Assembly: GCF_042432905.1 (NCBI RefSeq)
Contig: NZ_JBHLWI010000003.1
Coordinates: forward strand, 6,968 to 70,967
Origin: Fontibacter flavus
GTDB taxonomy: Bacteria > Bacteroidota > Bacteroidia > Cytophagales > Cyclobacteriaceae
DNA length: 64,000 bases
Direction of reading: 5' to 3'
Below, one piece after another: positions 44,101 through 51,566 of the stretch (the first letter of the stretch is position 1; the number at the start of each line of letters is the position of its first letter). Below the pieces are notes generated by a model, which saw only the letters and a list, made by a program, of their open reading frames with translations, did not search any database and had not been told where the DNA came from. The position numbers were made by a program, and so were the translations under genes.

Positions 44101-46265
44101 GTGGATGCACATATTTTTTTAAAAAAAGGGATCAGGGAAAAGCCATTTGGACTTCTAAATTCTTCCTGGATGAAGTGCCTGTACCGAGTGTTAAATGCAT
44201 TTAATAATATATTTCCTTCTTCATAGGACTCATTTTCATAAAGTAACAGAAGGAAGTCAATTACCGCATCATCATCAATTAATAGATTATTACCACGAAT
44301 TAAGTATTTCATAGCAGCCCCACACTCTTCGAGGGCAATCAGGGCGGCAGCCATTGGCTTGGCATTCTCGGCTAAAACATTATCGTACCTAAACTCTATA
44401 CGCTGCAACAACAGGAGTAAACGGATAAGCTCATTAGCGTTCTTCTGATCCAAAACTACCTTTATCACCCTTTTTACATCCTGAACAATCAGGTCTGGAT
44501 GAACATGTTGTGTAGCGCTGAAATCAATCCACTCCTGGTTGCAAAGTGCTACCGCCTGCTGTTTGTCACTACTCAAAGTCAGATGATACAATTTATTATC
44601 TACCGTGTATGGGTGATGACTTTGCTGCTCACAAAACCCGGAAATAGAGTCATTGGCCAAGGGAATAAACCCGGGTACCTGGGAAGTGATGAATTGTTTG
44701 AATGACGTATGATAGAGTTCTAAATGAGTATCTCCCTTCACTAAATAACTAATAGGCCCGAAATGTGAATAAAACCCTAGGCGATAATCATCGGGCAGCA
44801 TATTGATTAGAGTTTCCTGATTAATAGTCCCTCTTAACTGAGACAGGATCAGGATAATCCAAAGTTTGCCCTCTTCCCTGAAAAACTTCTGCCAGATAAC
44901 TTCATAGTACTTATTAATTTCTCCGCCAATAATCGGGGTCTCTTGTACCCAATGCTCAATTTCATCCTTATCAATCTCATTAGTTTTAAGGAAATTGATA
45001 AGGTATTGTAAGTAGAGAGGGTGCCCCTCTGATTTATGAGCTATTTGCTGTATCGCTTCCGTAGTTAGCTCCTTCCCTTGTAGCTCTTCCCTGATGTAGA
45101 CTTCACATTGTCCTATATCCAAAGGAGTTACCTCAATGGTGGTTTCTTCCAATAATTTCTCCTTGACAAATTTCGGAAGAATGTCTTGTGCCGTACAAGA
45201 TAAGACCAGGGACAGATTAGATGGGAGCTCGTTGGGGAAAATTCCCAGAAACGAATCTAAATCGTCTACCTCATCTAATCCATCTATAAAAAATGTATGG
45301 TTGACATCAGGATTTTGACGACACATTTGTTCTAACAAGATCGGGATTCTCTCGATCCGATCTTCAATTTTGTCCAGAACATCTACCGGCATACCCAGAA
45401 CTTCCGTCACGGAATCCTCTATCCATAAGATCAGGCTTTTTCCTGAGGTCCTGCTTACTGAACCCTGCTTATCCTGCGGTACTCTGGTAAAATACCGTCC
45501 GCATACTTTGATGCCATCATTGTCTGCGTTAAATGCAGCCATCAACGTAGTTTTTCCGCTTCCTGGTGACCCGTAACATAAGAACCATCCTTTGTGATTA
45601 ATCAGTTTGTTCGACAGACCTTCCATCACCGTATAGTTAGGTGTGGAAGTGTCTACTTGTTCCTTTAAGGACGGGGGTATTTTATTTAAACTCTCTTCGT
45701 CACTAACCTGAACTCCTGCTTCCAGTAACCATTCAAAAGCCTTGCTCACACTTATGGCTAAAATTGATTTGCCTTGTTGCATCAGGCTTATGCCTATAAC
45801 TCTGCTATTCGAAACTACCGCTCCTCCGGAGAGACCTTCGTAATTAATGTTTTCATCAATGGTGCTATCTGTAACTGAAAAATCCCAGTGAGCATCTACT
45901 GTGATTTTGTTTATTCTTGCCTTTATATGAACGCCATGCTTATCTTCTACATAAGGAAAGCCATAGAGAACACAAGGTTGGTTGAAACTTAGTTTAGCTT
46001 TAGTAAGTGGCAGATACTTATCAACCTTCTTCTTTAGCTGAATAAGGCATAAATCTAGGTGCTTATTTTCTTTCTTAATATCATCCAGACTGTATTGTTC
46101 ATCTCCTACGAGGATGCTTTCACCTCCTTCAAGACAATCCAATATTACATGCCTGGCAGTCATCAGAAGATTTTCGGCTACCAGAAAACCAGTGCCCTGA
46201 TCTGTCCCACACTTAATTTGAAAAGAGGAATTTTCTAATTGTTTGGCGCTTATTATTTTTTCCAT
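41115..46265 (-). CDS. Trypsin-like protease fused to STAND NTPase (AVAST type 1-like)
   Basis: Giant anti-phage sensor/effector of 1716 residues. Residues 1-190 form a trypsin-like serine protease with triad H39 (TARHV), D71 (HLDLCL) and S146 (GLSGGAVV), and no signal peptide, so it acts in the cytosol. A STAND/NACHT-like NTPase follows, with Walker A GSPGSGKTT (232-240) and Walker B TFFIDGLDEVDD (324-334). The remaining ~1300 residues are helical and repeat-like, in the place of the target-sensing solenoid of Avs proteins. The start overlaps the MBL gene stop by one base. By family knowledge, target binding triggers oligomerisation and activates the protease. The natural trigger and substrate are unknown. 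Confidence 0.88.
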   Translation of the reverse strand: MEKIISAKQLENSSFQIKCGTDQGTGFLVAENLLMTARHVILDCLEGGESILVGDEQYSLDDIKKENKHLDLCLIQLKKKVDKYLPLTKAKLSFNQPCVLYGFPYVEDKHGVHIKARINKITVDAHWDFSVTDSTIDENINYEGLSGGAVVSNSRVIGISLMQQGKSILAISVSKAFEWLLEAGVQVSDEESLNKIPPSLKEQVDTSTPNYTVMEGLSNKLINHKGWFLCYGSPGSGKTTLMAAFNADNDGIKVCGRYFTRVPQDKQGSVSRTSGKSLILWIEDSVTEVLGMPVDVLDKIEDRIERIPILLEQMCRQNPDVNHTFFIDGLDEVDDLDSFLGIFPNELPSNLSLVLSCTAQDILPKFVKEKLLEETTIEVTPLDIGQCEVYIREELQGKELTTEAIQQIAHKSEGHPLYLQYLINFLKTNEIDKDEIEHWVQETPIIGGEINKYYEVIWQKFFREEGKLWIILILSQLRGTINQETLINMLPDDYRLGFYSHFGPISYLVKGDTHLELYHTSFKQFITSQVPGFIPLANDSISGFCEQQSHHPYTVDNKLYHLTLSSDKQQAVALCNQEWIDFSATQHVHPDLIVQDVKRVIKVVLDQKNANELIRLLLLLQRIEFRYDNVLAENAKPMAAALIALEECGAAMKYLIRGNNLLIDDDAVIDFLLLLYENESYEEGNILLNAFNTRYRHFIQEEFRSPNGFSLIPFFKKICASTLSILSMGEKGMQEVEHTFRSLKDFQNLAEKHKEMEVYRALYSTREMGTSWHNGFAMRFFDGYVNVKERSEISGAAIDDKWARIIALSIIHFQEFNRYNLTYVDKTNSYLKSIEDLEWLIDNYGYDSENRTPFVLIKALIGDSKRLDIIEPLIEKHLLSEGSQILEIREYNGVDLNYKSMHSSYFNAVCKGYNTAIDQLPTLPKRYLRLTNWEQYYKELLEHLGLLEGMLSRKKVFGEDYGELLKHLSSLLKLNELKLEERSHWERSYLIPEDLVPFIFTKIAGLFVSFFRESIDTLSSFIEQGSKDQLGVFTEGYREILVSVIEVVIKHEAADSHTLLLIELLEDHIVKHVQNRWERTPGLIRVVEFYGLMNKKERARSAFQEMLKTSMGPSWYKESQLQLLNATLRLKSDQSSSSNYSWKFASLLDYASGEMTFQRSIRYEKESFIGDLIAKGNLDKAIEYLKFETVPPADVVIQNAEYFTVDAKSLGNGYALGARNITIQNSVLKILEECNDLSPYIKASLCSIFTVNDDVFRYVDDFAKHMAEALNDIDDSHHRLQIFDLIFDIIEADEMKDERAQYVNLLILNLKSNIYNELKKAVIAKKSWELPDKNEETEPDIEKAGDQRTNSFDEFNELCESSPKRASRDKLIQQGTEAFAKERISIWYGNWSGSHKKAKENLKALLENTEEVVEKLASSVQNMSVEAWTVVDELLWFLDGKMTQDQIDKVYEDIADHFELLIRPEDFVFQKYDWVKSYEDVASTNHQVIRFIIWLLNHPLDWINNGASKALMFLSSCISDDIINLLVEESISKKPSALPEKSAVLLFNIVQSSPDKLRMRLEENPDQISAIAEVKHLTIFKHYLEMGKLLSVSGYNYLMEKLNKALPESIVGNSEVAFDEEMLTPIQEEIDELNDLKILDREFCESILTKVEKACESMPWQDILKADKYIRRSFQEAQFTYEGNYYELVRCALNQSIMPRVAKNNIDQIYEAINPI

Positions 46266-47452
46266 CAGAAACTTATTTCCAAAGGGCGTTCCCCATCGGC
46301 TTGAATAATTTTATAATCATACTTCTCCTTTAAGAAAGGTTCATCAAAGGCTTTGGCTTTTTCAAGAGGATAATTAAAGAAGAGCTTACGGGTGTACTCA
46401 CTTTTTCTTGAAACAATATGGGCAATAGTTTCATGGTCGGGGTGGTTGTGACCCACACCATTTGTAGAAAAAACATATGACGGTGAATCAATAAGCCTAT
46501 ACAGTTCCGGACTGTTATTAGCCCAACTACCGTGATGAGAAGTCTTTATCAGATCGAAATTAACAGGAAAATCCTCGGGAGCGTAAAGAGATTTGAGGTT
46601 TTCTGCTACAATCCCCGGGTGTGCATCACCCATGAATAATAACTTTGTGGTTTTGTACTCAAGGATAAAAGCCATAGAACTACCATTGGCAGGAGTAGTG
46701 TCTTCCAAAAAAGGTTGATTGAGTAAGTCCTTCATGTCAGGTTTTGCTTTGGCAATTTTTCTCTCTTTGTACCTTGGTCTTTCTCGGTATTTGGCTACCA
46801 TAAATTCAAATGCATCATCATAATACCCGGTTTCTGGTAATCCGTTTAAATACCCTTTTTTAATAAGTTCTTTTCGCCATGCTCTTTCTAAACCCTTTAA
46901 TTTTCCGATATTCGGAGAGAGTAAAGTTAAATGAAGATCACCCGTCAGGTCAAAATGCTGCCCATTATCTGTGGCCACAGCTTTGCCATCAAGCTCGGCA
47001 TTCCAGGTATATTTACCCTCCAATAATAAAGATGCGAGGGAAGAACCTTGAGAGGCACTAATGGTAGTCTCTTCACCATTAGTAACCTTTTTTAGATATG
47101 CACCTCCCTTTATCACCTCCAGCACTTTATTCTTAACTACCTCTTGCCCTTCCTTTTCAGGATGTATATGCCGGTAGGAATTGTGCCATACGTTAGCGAT
47201 CTCTATAAATTTCTCTGGCTGATTCTGTTCAAAAAGTTTAATTATGCCGGAAATATGGTCCTGATCAATATGAGTTACAATTACATAGGATAAAGCTTCT
47301 CCCTTATTGGCTATGGTTTCCAAATCTTGGCGAATAAAGTTTTCGTAGGTGTTTACATATCCCCCATCAATTAGAAGATGGGTTTTTCCAAAACTCAATA
47401 AAAAGCTATCCCCATTTTGAGCAGGGTAAATTTTCAGGTTAATATCTGGCAT
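46265..47452 (-). CDS. MBL-fold hydrolase (Avs1A-like)
   Basis: Metallo-beta-lactamase-fold protein of 395 residues related to the ComEC/Rec2-type C-terminal domain. The metal motif is THIDQDH (H61, D63, D65, H66), a variant of HxHxDH with Asp in the second position. Later ligands are in LLFMGDAHPG and TSHHGS. It is first in the operon and overlaps the trypsin-STAND gene by one base (TGATG). MBL protein followed by protease-STAND and a small protein is the published gene order of AVAST type 1, so this is most likely its first component. Confidence 0.87.
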   Translation of the reverse strand: MPDINLKIYPAQNGDSFLLSFGKTHLLIDGGYVNTYENFIRQDLETIANKGEALSYVIVTHIDQDHISGIIKLFEQNQPEKFIEIANVWHNSYRHIHPEKEGQEVVKNKVLEVIKGGAYLKKVTNGEETTISASQGSSLASLLLEGKYTWNAELDGKAVATDNGQHFDLTGDLHLTLLSPNIGKLKGLERAWRKELIKKGYLNGLPETGYYDDAFEFMVAKYRERPRYKERKIAKAKPDMKDLLNQPFLEDTTPANGSSMAFILEYKTTKLLFMGDAHPGIVAENLKSLYAPEDFPVNFDLIKTSHHGSWANNSPELYRLIDSPSYVFSTNGVGHNHPDHETIAHIVSRKSEYTRKLFFNYPLEKAKAFDEPFLKEKYDYKIIQADGERPLEISF

Positions 47453-47773
47453 TAGTTAATTTATGTCTAACTTTATATCATTCATTCTTTATTTTGATTT
47501 CTGCAATTCATCTTTTGGAACTTCTCATTTTATCTTATTCAGATTTTCAGCAGGTATCGTTTTAATCGAGCCACTTCAAAAATAAACATTCTCCTCTTTA
47601 ATACGGTCATTTTAGCGTCAAAATCACCTAAAAAGTTTTACCTTTGTAACCCTCTGATTAAACAGTTATTGGAGTAGCTCACCATCAAAAAAACAACCCA
47701 TTTCCAAATTACAGTGGGGAAAAATCCTGTGAAAGCCCTTCAATTTTGACCTGTAAGCCAAAATTGAATTGCC
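47453..47773. other. Intergenic region: AVAST promoter and conserved leader
   Basis: 321 bases without a gene. The left part must carry the promoter of the minus-strand AVAST operon. The right part, from about 47,620, is the conserved leader repeated at 56,883. It includes TACCTTTG (47639-47646), an exact match to the Bacteroidota -7 consensus TAnnTTTG. Confidence 0.55.
47739..47768 (+). promoter_or_regulatory. Conserved hairpin before small gene (copy B)
   Basis: TTCAATTTTG and CAAAATTGAA form a perfect 10-bp inverted repeat with a 10-base loop, ending 5 bases before the ATG. The same arms, with a partly changed loop, occur at 57,005-57,034. In RNA it would sit on or next to the ribosome-binding region. 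Confidence 0.65.
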
Positions 47774-47912
47774 ATGAATGGAACAAACATAATATCAGAT
47801 CCGGTGGCTGGCAAAGTACGGTGCCGAAGCACCTCTTTTTTACAACGTCAAAGCCTACTTTTCCTTCAAAGGGATGTCGTCAGACTACGTAGAAATTTTC
47901 TATTCCCACTGA
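47774..47912 (+). pseudogene. Decayed small backbone protein, copy B
   Basis: The start MNGTN matches copy C, but a net 10-base insertion near codons 15-20 shifts the frame. The family sequence resumes in another frame as VKAYFSFKGMSSDYVEIFYSH and then hits TGA (47910-47912), where copy C continues HYESMDW. The Trp-rich C-terminus is missing. The longer frame read from the same ATG runs out of the family and is not considered a gene. Confidence 0.82.
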
Positions 47913-47943
47913 GGGAAGATAGCAGTTACTATAGTCATGAATT

Positions 47944-48309
47944 GTGGCCAAATTGTTTACTTTTGAAATATCATCAATTCGAATCAGTTATGAGTACCAA
48001 GAAACCATTGAAGGATATCGAAGAAAAAACGATGAGGAAATCATTCCGGGAATTGGAAGAACCTTGGATCAATCAAGGAAAGAAAGTCAAGAGAACGTTG
48101 AAGGTCTTTACAGGGAAGCTTTTTCAAAAGGGGTGTTTATGGTTTACCAAGATGATAGAGTCAAAAGTGAGGATCAGTTCATACGGGCGAATCCAGACGG
48201 GTCTGAGGATTTGGTAGAATTTGATGAATACAAAAGTGAATGGCATTTGGTATCCCCGCTTGTCGGATCAGGTCAGGGGCGTTGGGCTTATTTGTCTCCC
48301 CATAAATAG
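47944..48309 (+). CDS. ~121-residue hypothetical backbone protein
   Basis: Hypothetical protein with no known domain, read from GTG 47944; a TGA six bases upstream in frame rules out a longer N-terminus here, which may itself be truncated. Its C-terminus (VSPLVGSGQGRWAYLSPHK) is preserved with mostly synonymous changes in the remnant at 40340-40408, which supports real coding. The C-terminal half is charged and contains FSKGVFMVYQDD. It sits directly after the decayed small gene. Confidence 0.55.
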   Translation: MAKLFTFEISSIRISYEYQETIEGYRRKNDEEIIPGIGRTLDQSRKESQENVEGLYREAFSKGVFMVYQDDRVKSEDQFIRANPDGSEDLVEFDEYKSEWHLVSPLVGSGQGRWAYLSPHK

Positions 48310-48370
48310 ACCATTACTCTTTTACTTTAGTTTCAAGGAGAAGTTTCAACACCTCATAAATCACGGAAGA
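48265..48370 (+). repeat. Direct repeat, module tail (copy B)
   Basis: Partner of 40,364-40,475: end of the ~121-residue gene plus non-coding tail. Sequence on the far side, from about 48,380, is unrelated, so this marks the left border of cargo block 2. Confidence 0.7.
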
Positions 48371-48691
48371 GACTGTTTATAAAAACTCCTATCCCATCTA
48401 CACGAATGTAATAGGGAGAAGCCTTGAAAAGATTCTATATCCATTTGACGGTTTGAGAAAAAAAAGGATGAGCAGTTTTAAATAAATCTATCCTTTAATC
48501 TACAGCAAGTTCAAATGATATTTCTCGTTTATATTTGAGCATAAATTAAGCGCAATAAAAACTAAATCTGGTTTAGGATTTTTTCAGTTCAAGTGATTTA
48601 AGTTGATCAAATTAACTATTGATGCGAATCAATGAAAAGAAAAATACCGACAGCTTACACAGGCATTTGAATTCTGTAAAGGCAATATCTT
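48310..48691. other. Intergenic gap before cargo block 2
   Basis: 382 bases. The first 60 belong to the module tail repeat; the rest is AT-rich without a coding frame and presumably holds the promoter of the HD-like gene. No terminator, tRNA or mobile-element end was recognised. Confidence 0.5.
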
Positions 48692-49699
48692 ATGAAAAAT
48701 ATATATCAGCATATAGAAGAATTAACAGTTAAACAATGGCACTACTACTATGGACTGAATGAGAATTTAGAGGCTGATAAACCCTTTATTGATAATTCTG
48801 ACTATTCAAATTTCATTTTAAACTACTTCAAAAAAGGAGGGAAAGTCGAAATTTTTAAATCGTGCAAAATCAATGTAGCAGACCTAAGACTTCCCAATCA
48901 TATATGCTCAGTATTTTTCTTGGGAGTATTAATGTATTATAATACTTCATTTCATAAAAAATATAAGCTAGTAAACAGCGATCCGGGATATCGCTCCTTT
49001 CCATTCATCTGGTTCTTGATTGCTCTTTTCCATGACAATGCTTATCAAATGGAAGACAAAAATGAATTGAAAAACATTTCTAATATTTCTGAACTCATTG
49101 AAAAGTTTGAAATTGAACATTCCTTATTTGATAGGAAATTCTCAAAATGTAAAGAGCTTCTTCATGTCCGGAATAATTATTTCCTGTTTCGTAAGAAAAA
49201 ATGGAATGTTGTTGACCACGGAATACTTGGTGGGATGTTACTTTTTGACAGACTTATTAAAATACGACGTAGAAAAAAACAATTAAATGAAGACAATTTA
49301 TTCTGGGGGAAAAGACTGGAAAATCAATATAAAACTGCTGCAAATGCTATCAGTATCCACAATATTTGGATACAGCCAGAAGATACCTGTAAACAATTTG
49401 ACATGGAAGAATTAATAGGTCTTAAGCCAATTCAGTTCAGTGAATTTCCCTTATTTTATATTCTAGGTATCGTTGATACTATAGAACCATTAAAGACATA
49501 TTATGATGATGGTGTTTCTGATATTGATATTTTTAAAAGTTTAGATTTTGAATTTGGAAAGAATTTTTTACGAGTTCAGGAAAACAGAAATTCTAAAGTT
49601 GACTTAAGAAAACTAGTAGACAAAACAAAGTACTTTAAGAACTGGCTAGACTTGGAAGTAAAAGTTAGTAACACTGAATTTAAACTGACCTTCAAATAA
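48692..49699 (+). CDS. Divergent HD-domain-like hypothetical protein
   Basis: Cytosolic protein of 335 residues, AT-rich coding, in a defence island. His/Asp motifs resemble an HD phosphohydrolase: LPNHIC (near 70), LFHDNAY (HD near 113), VDHGILGG (near 173), ISIHNIW (near 219) and LGIVDTIEP (near 256). Such an H...HD...D pattern with intervening helices is usual for metal-dependent phosphohydrolases acting on nucleotides. The family is not otherwise recognised. A role in phage defence, perhaps nucleotide depletion or signal turnover, is inference from location only. Confidence 0.55.
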   Translation: MKNIYQHIEELTVKQWHYYYGLNENLEADKPFIDNSDYSNFILNYFKKGGKVEIFKSCKINVADLRLPNHICSVFFLGVLMYYNTSFHKKYKLVNSDPGYRSFPFIWFLIALFHDNAYQMEDKNELKNISNISELIEKFEIEHSLFDRKFSKCKELLHVRNNYFLFRKKKWNVVDHGILGGMLLFDRLIKIRRRKKQLNEDNLFWGKRLENQYKTAANAISIHNIWIQPEDTCKQFDMEELIGLKPIQFSEFPLFYILGIVDTIEPLKTYYDDGVSDIDIFKSLDFEFGKNFLRVQENRNSKVDLRKLVDKTKYFKNWLDLEVKVSNTEFKLTFK

Positions 49700-49842
49700 A
49701 ACATCTAAATGAGAATTACTAAAAGCGGGTGTTGGCGCAATACCATTGAGCTGATGTAATTGAATATTTGTAATTCTATTGGATGAAATGCTGAAACTGA
49801 TGTTTTGGCAACATTCAAACAAATACACCAAATAAAAAACAG

Positions 49843-50832
49843 ATGACCGTAAATCTGAATGATTTTGAGCGAGAAGCCGAGTGCTTTTACAAAAATGAAC
49901 GTTACTCAGTTCGGGATAACGGATCAGTATTTCGTCACTCTCGTAAAAACAGACCGTTACGTAAGTTAGACAATCAGTGGACTTTTGGAACTCCAAACAA
50001 CTACGGTTATATGCTTATAGCTTCGGAAGTTGTGCATCGCATAGTAGCATACGCTTTTTTAGGAGAGCCTCCAACCGCGCAACATATTGTTGACCACATA
50101 GACACAAATCGCCAAAACAATCGCCCTGAAAACCTTCGTTGGTTAACAAAATTGGAGAATATCCTGAAGAACCCAATAACGGTAAAAAAAATAATATTCT
50201 ACTGTGGTAGCATCGAAGCTTTTATCGAAGATCCATCAATATTAAAAAACTATGTAAACGAAGACCGTAATTTTGGATGGATGAGAGCTGTTACTCCAGA
50301 AGAAGCTCGAATATCTTGGGAACATTTGAGTAATTGGGCAAACAAGGAAAATGATGACACTTCTTCTAAAGGTGGTTCTTTGGGCGAATGGATATTTAAG
50401 GATAACCAAAATCCTTACTCATTTCAAGAAATTTCAGAATTTGTAACTTCCCTAACACCTAATGCGGTTCAAAAGAATTGGAAAATTCCATCCGAATTTC
50501 CTTGTTGCCCGCAGGTAGGTGCCGATAATCCAATTGATACCTATGCAGCAAATCTTAAGATTAGAGAAACATTTTCCCACAATAAATATACAAACTCAAT
50601 TATTGAGAATTTTGCGGCCTCTCTAGACAAAAATACTTTGTGGATTTTATGTAAGAGCAGCGATGTGAATGCAATAAAACCTTGGTCTTTGGCACAGGTA
50701 ACTTTTGAAAATGATTTGTTTGTTCATGCAAACCTTGGAAGTTTTTTCAAGAAAGACAGTGCAGAGAAACAGTTTACCCTCGCACAAGGATTGGAATGGA
50801 CAGGCGATGATACTTTGGATGATTTTTCTTGA
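49843..50832 (+). CDS. HNH endonuclease domain protein
   Basis: Protein of 329 residues. The N-terminal half is an HNH nuclease of the homing/phage type: VHRIVAYAFLG, then HIVDHIDTNRQNNRPENLRW near residues 84-103, with the ββα-metal His and Asn residues visible. The C-terminal ~200 residues show no known domain and contain Trp-rich and Cys (FPCCPQVG) segments. It stands 143 bases after the HD-like gene. It could be a defence nuclease or a selfish homing-type gene. Confidence 0.78.
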   Translation: MTVNLNDFEREAECFYKNERYSVRDNGSVFRHSRKNRPLRKLDNQWTFGTPNNYGYMLIASEVVHRIVAYAFLGEPPTAQHIVDHIDTNRQNNRPENLRWLTKLENILKNPITVKKIIFYCGSIEAFIEDPSILKNYVNEDRNFGWMRAVTPEEARISWEHLSNWANKENDDTSSKGGSLGEWIFKDNQNPYSFQEISEFVTSLTPNAVQKNWKIPSEFPCCPQVGADNPIDTYAANLKIRETFSHNKYTNSIIENFAASLDKNTLWILCKSSDVNAIKPWSLAQVTFENDLFVHANLGSFFKKDSAEKQFTLAQGLEWTGDDTLDDFS

Positions 50833-50838
50833 AAACTA

Positions 50839-50950
50839 ACAATGCCTAACGCACAACATTGTAAGCGTAATGCGGGCTGAACGACTAAAATCAAACTTTA
50901 ATGCTTCTAAGAAACTTTGTGGTAGGCGGGCACTAACGGACGGTTTTTTT
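50839..50950 (+). other. Structured intergenic sequence after HNH gene
   Basis: Directly after the HNH stop comes ACAATGCCTAACGC...CATTGT and a second dyad ACGC/GCGT, then GGTAGGCGGGCACTAACGGACGG and T7. The layout (RYYYAAC-like GCCTAAC, nested dyads, GC-rich in AT-rich DNA) recalls recombination-site or interspersed repeats seen between accessory genes in Bacteroidota. It could equally be an elaborate terminator. No second copy was found in the window. Confidence 0.35.
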
Positions 50951-51038
50951 AGGATATCATAGAAAAATCATATCTTTAACGGATGTTTTAAGTAGTTGGC
51001 ATCACTGAGGCCAACTGAACTGTGGAAACCAATCTTAA

Positions 51039-51545
51039 ATGGACAATACCATGGGTGACAGCCAGATGATTTTTGACCGGTCATTGAGGGGATTATGGAC
51101 AGCAATCAAATGGATTACTTGGTTGTTGGTGTTTACACCTTTGCTTGTTGTAACGTATTGGACAATGCTGTGGCTCCTGGATGAAAGAGCCATTAAAAGC
51201 TATGAGGCATTTCAGATCATCTTTTGTGTGATTCCGGTAGTGTCGTATCTTCTTCTCTACTTTGTAAAAGGGGTAATGATTGGACTGAAGAATAGAGGTA
51301 ACAAGCTATGGCTGATCATTTTTTTCATCCTCACAGCTTTTGTCAGCATCCCTTCAGGTTGGGCCGTTCTCGCTCTTGCAAGTGAAATCAAGGAAATCGA
51401 AAACCCGGATCATTATGTGGTTTGGATTATGGCAATATTCTTTGGCTATTATGTTTTCCTCCGGTATAGGTTGCTTGATGATGATGCTCCCTATCTAGTC
51501 TCCCCATTTTATAGATTGGGGAGGTTTATTACAAATACAAGGTAG
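51039..51545 (+). CDS. Four-helix membrane protein
   Basis: Hypothetical integral membrane protein of 168 residues with four predicted helices (about 24-46, 62-85, 94-115, 127-146). Start ATG 51039 is chosen; ATG 51051 is also possible. A 7-bp dyad AGTTGGC/GCCAACT lies at 50994-51016, just upstream. No family is recognised. Membrane proteins of this size act as effectors in several abortive-infection systems, but there is no direct evidence for that here. It is convergent with the AbiV gene. Confidence 0.6.
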   Translation: MDNTMGDSQMIFDRSLRGLWTAIKWITWLLVFTPLLVVTYWTMLWLLDERAIKSYEAFQIIFCVIPVVSYLLLYFVKGVMIGLKNRGNKLWLIIFFILTAFVSIPSGWAVLALASEIKEIENPDHYVVWIMAIFFGYYVFLRYRLLDDDAPYLVSPFYRLGRFITNTR

Positions 51546-51566
51546 GCTTTATGAGTAGGGTCTTTT

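Larger units (their letters stand above)
47620..47912 (+). repeat. Direct repeat, leader plus small gene (copy B)
   Basis: About 290 bases clearly similar to 56,883-57,165, from AAAATCACCTAAA through a leader with two hairpins into the small protein gene. Long identical words include CAGTGGGGAAAAATCCTGTG and GCCCTTCAATTTTGACC. Copy B is the decayed one. Confidence 0.85.

Noticed and set aside
47774..48217. 147-codon frame starting at the small-gene ATG of copy B
   Set aside because: Comparison with copy C shows the frame is shifted after codon ~15; the rest of the frame is out-of-frame translation of the small gene and the following gene.
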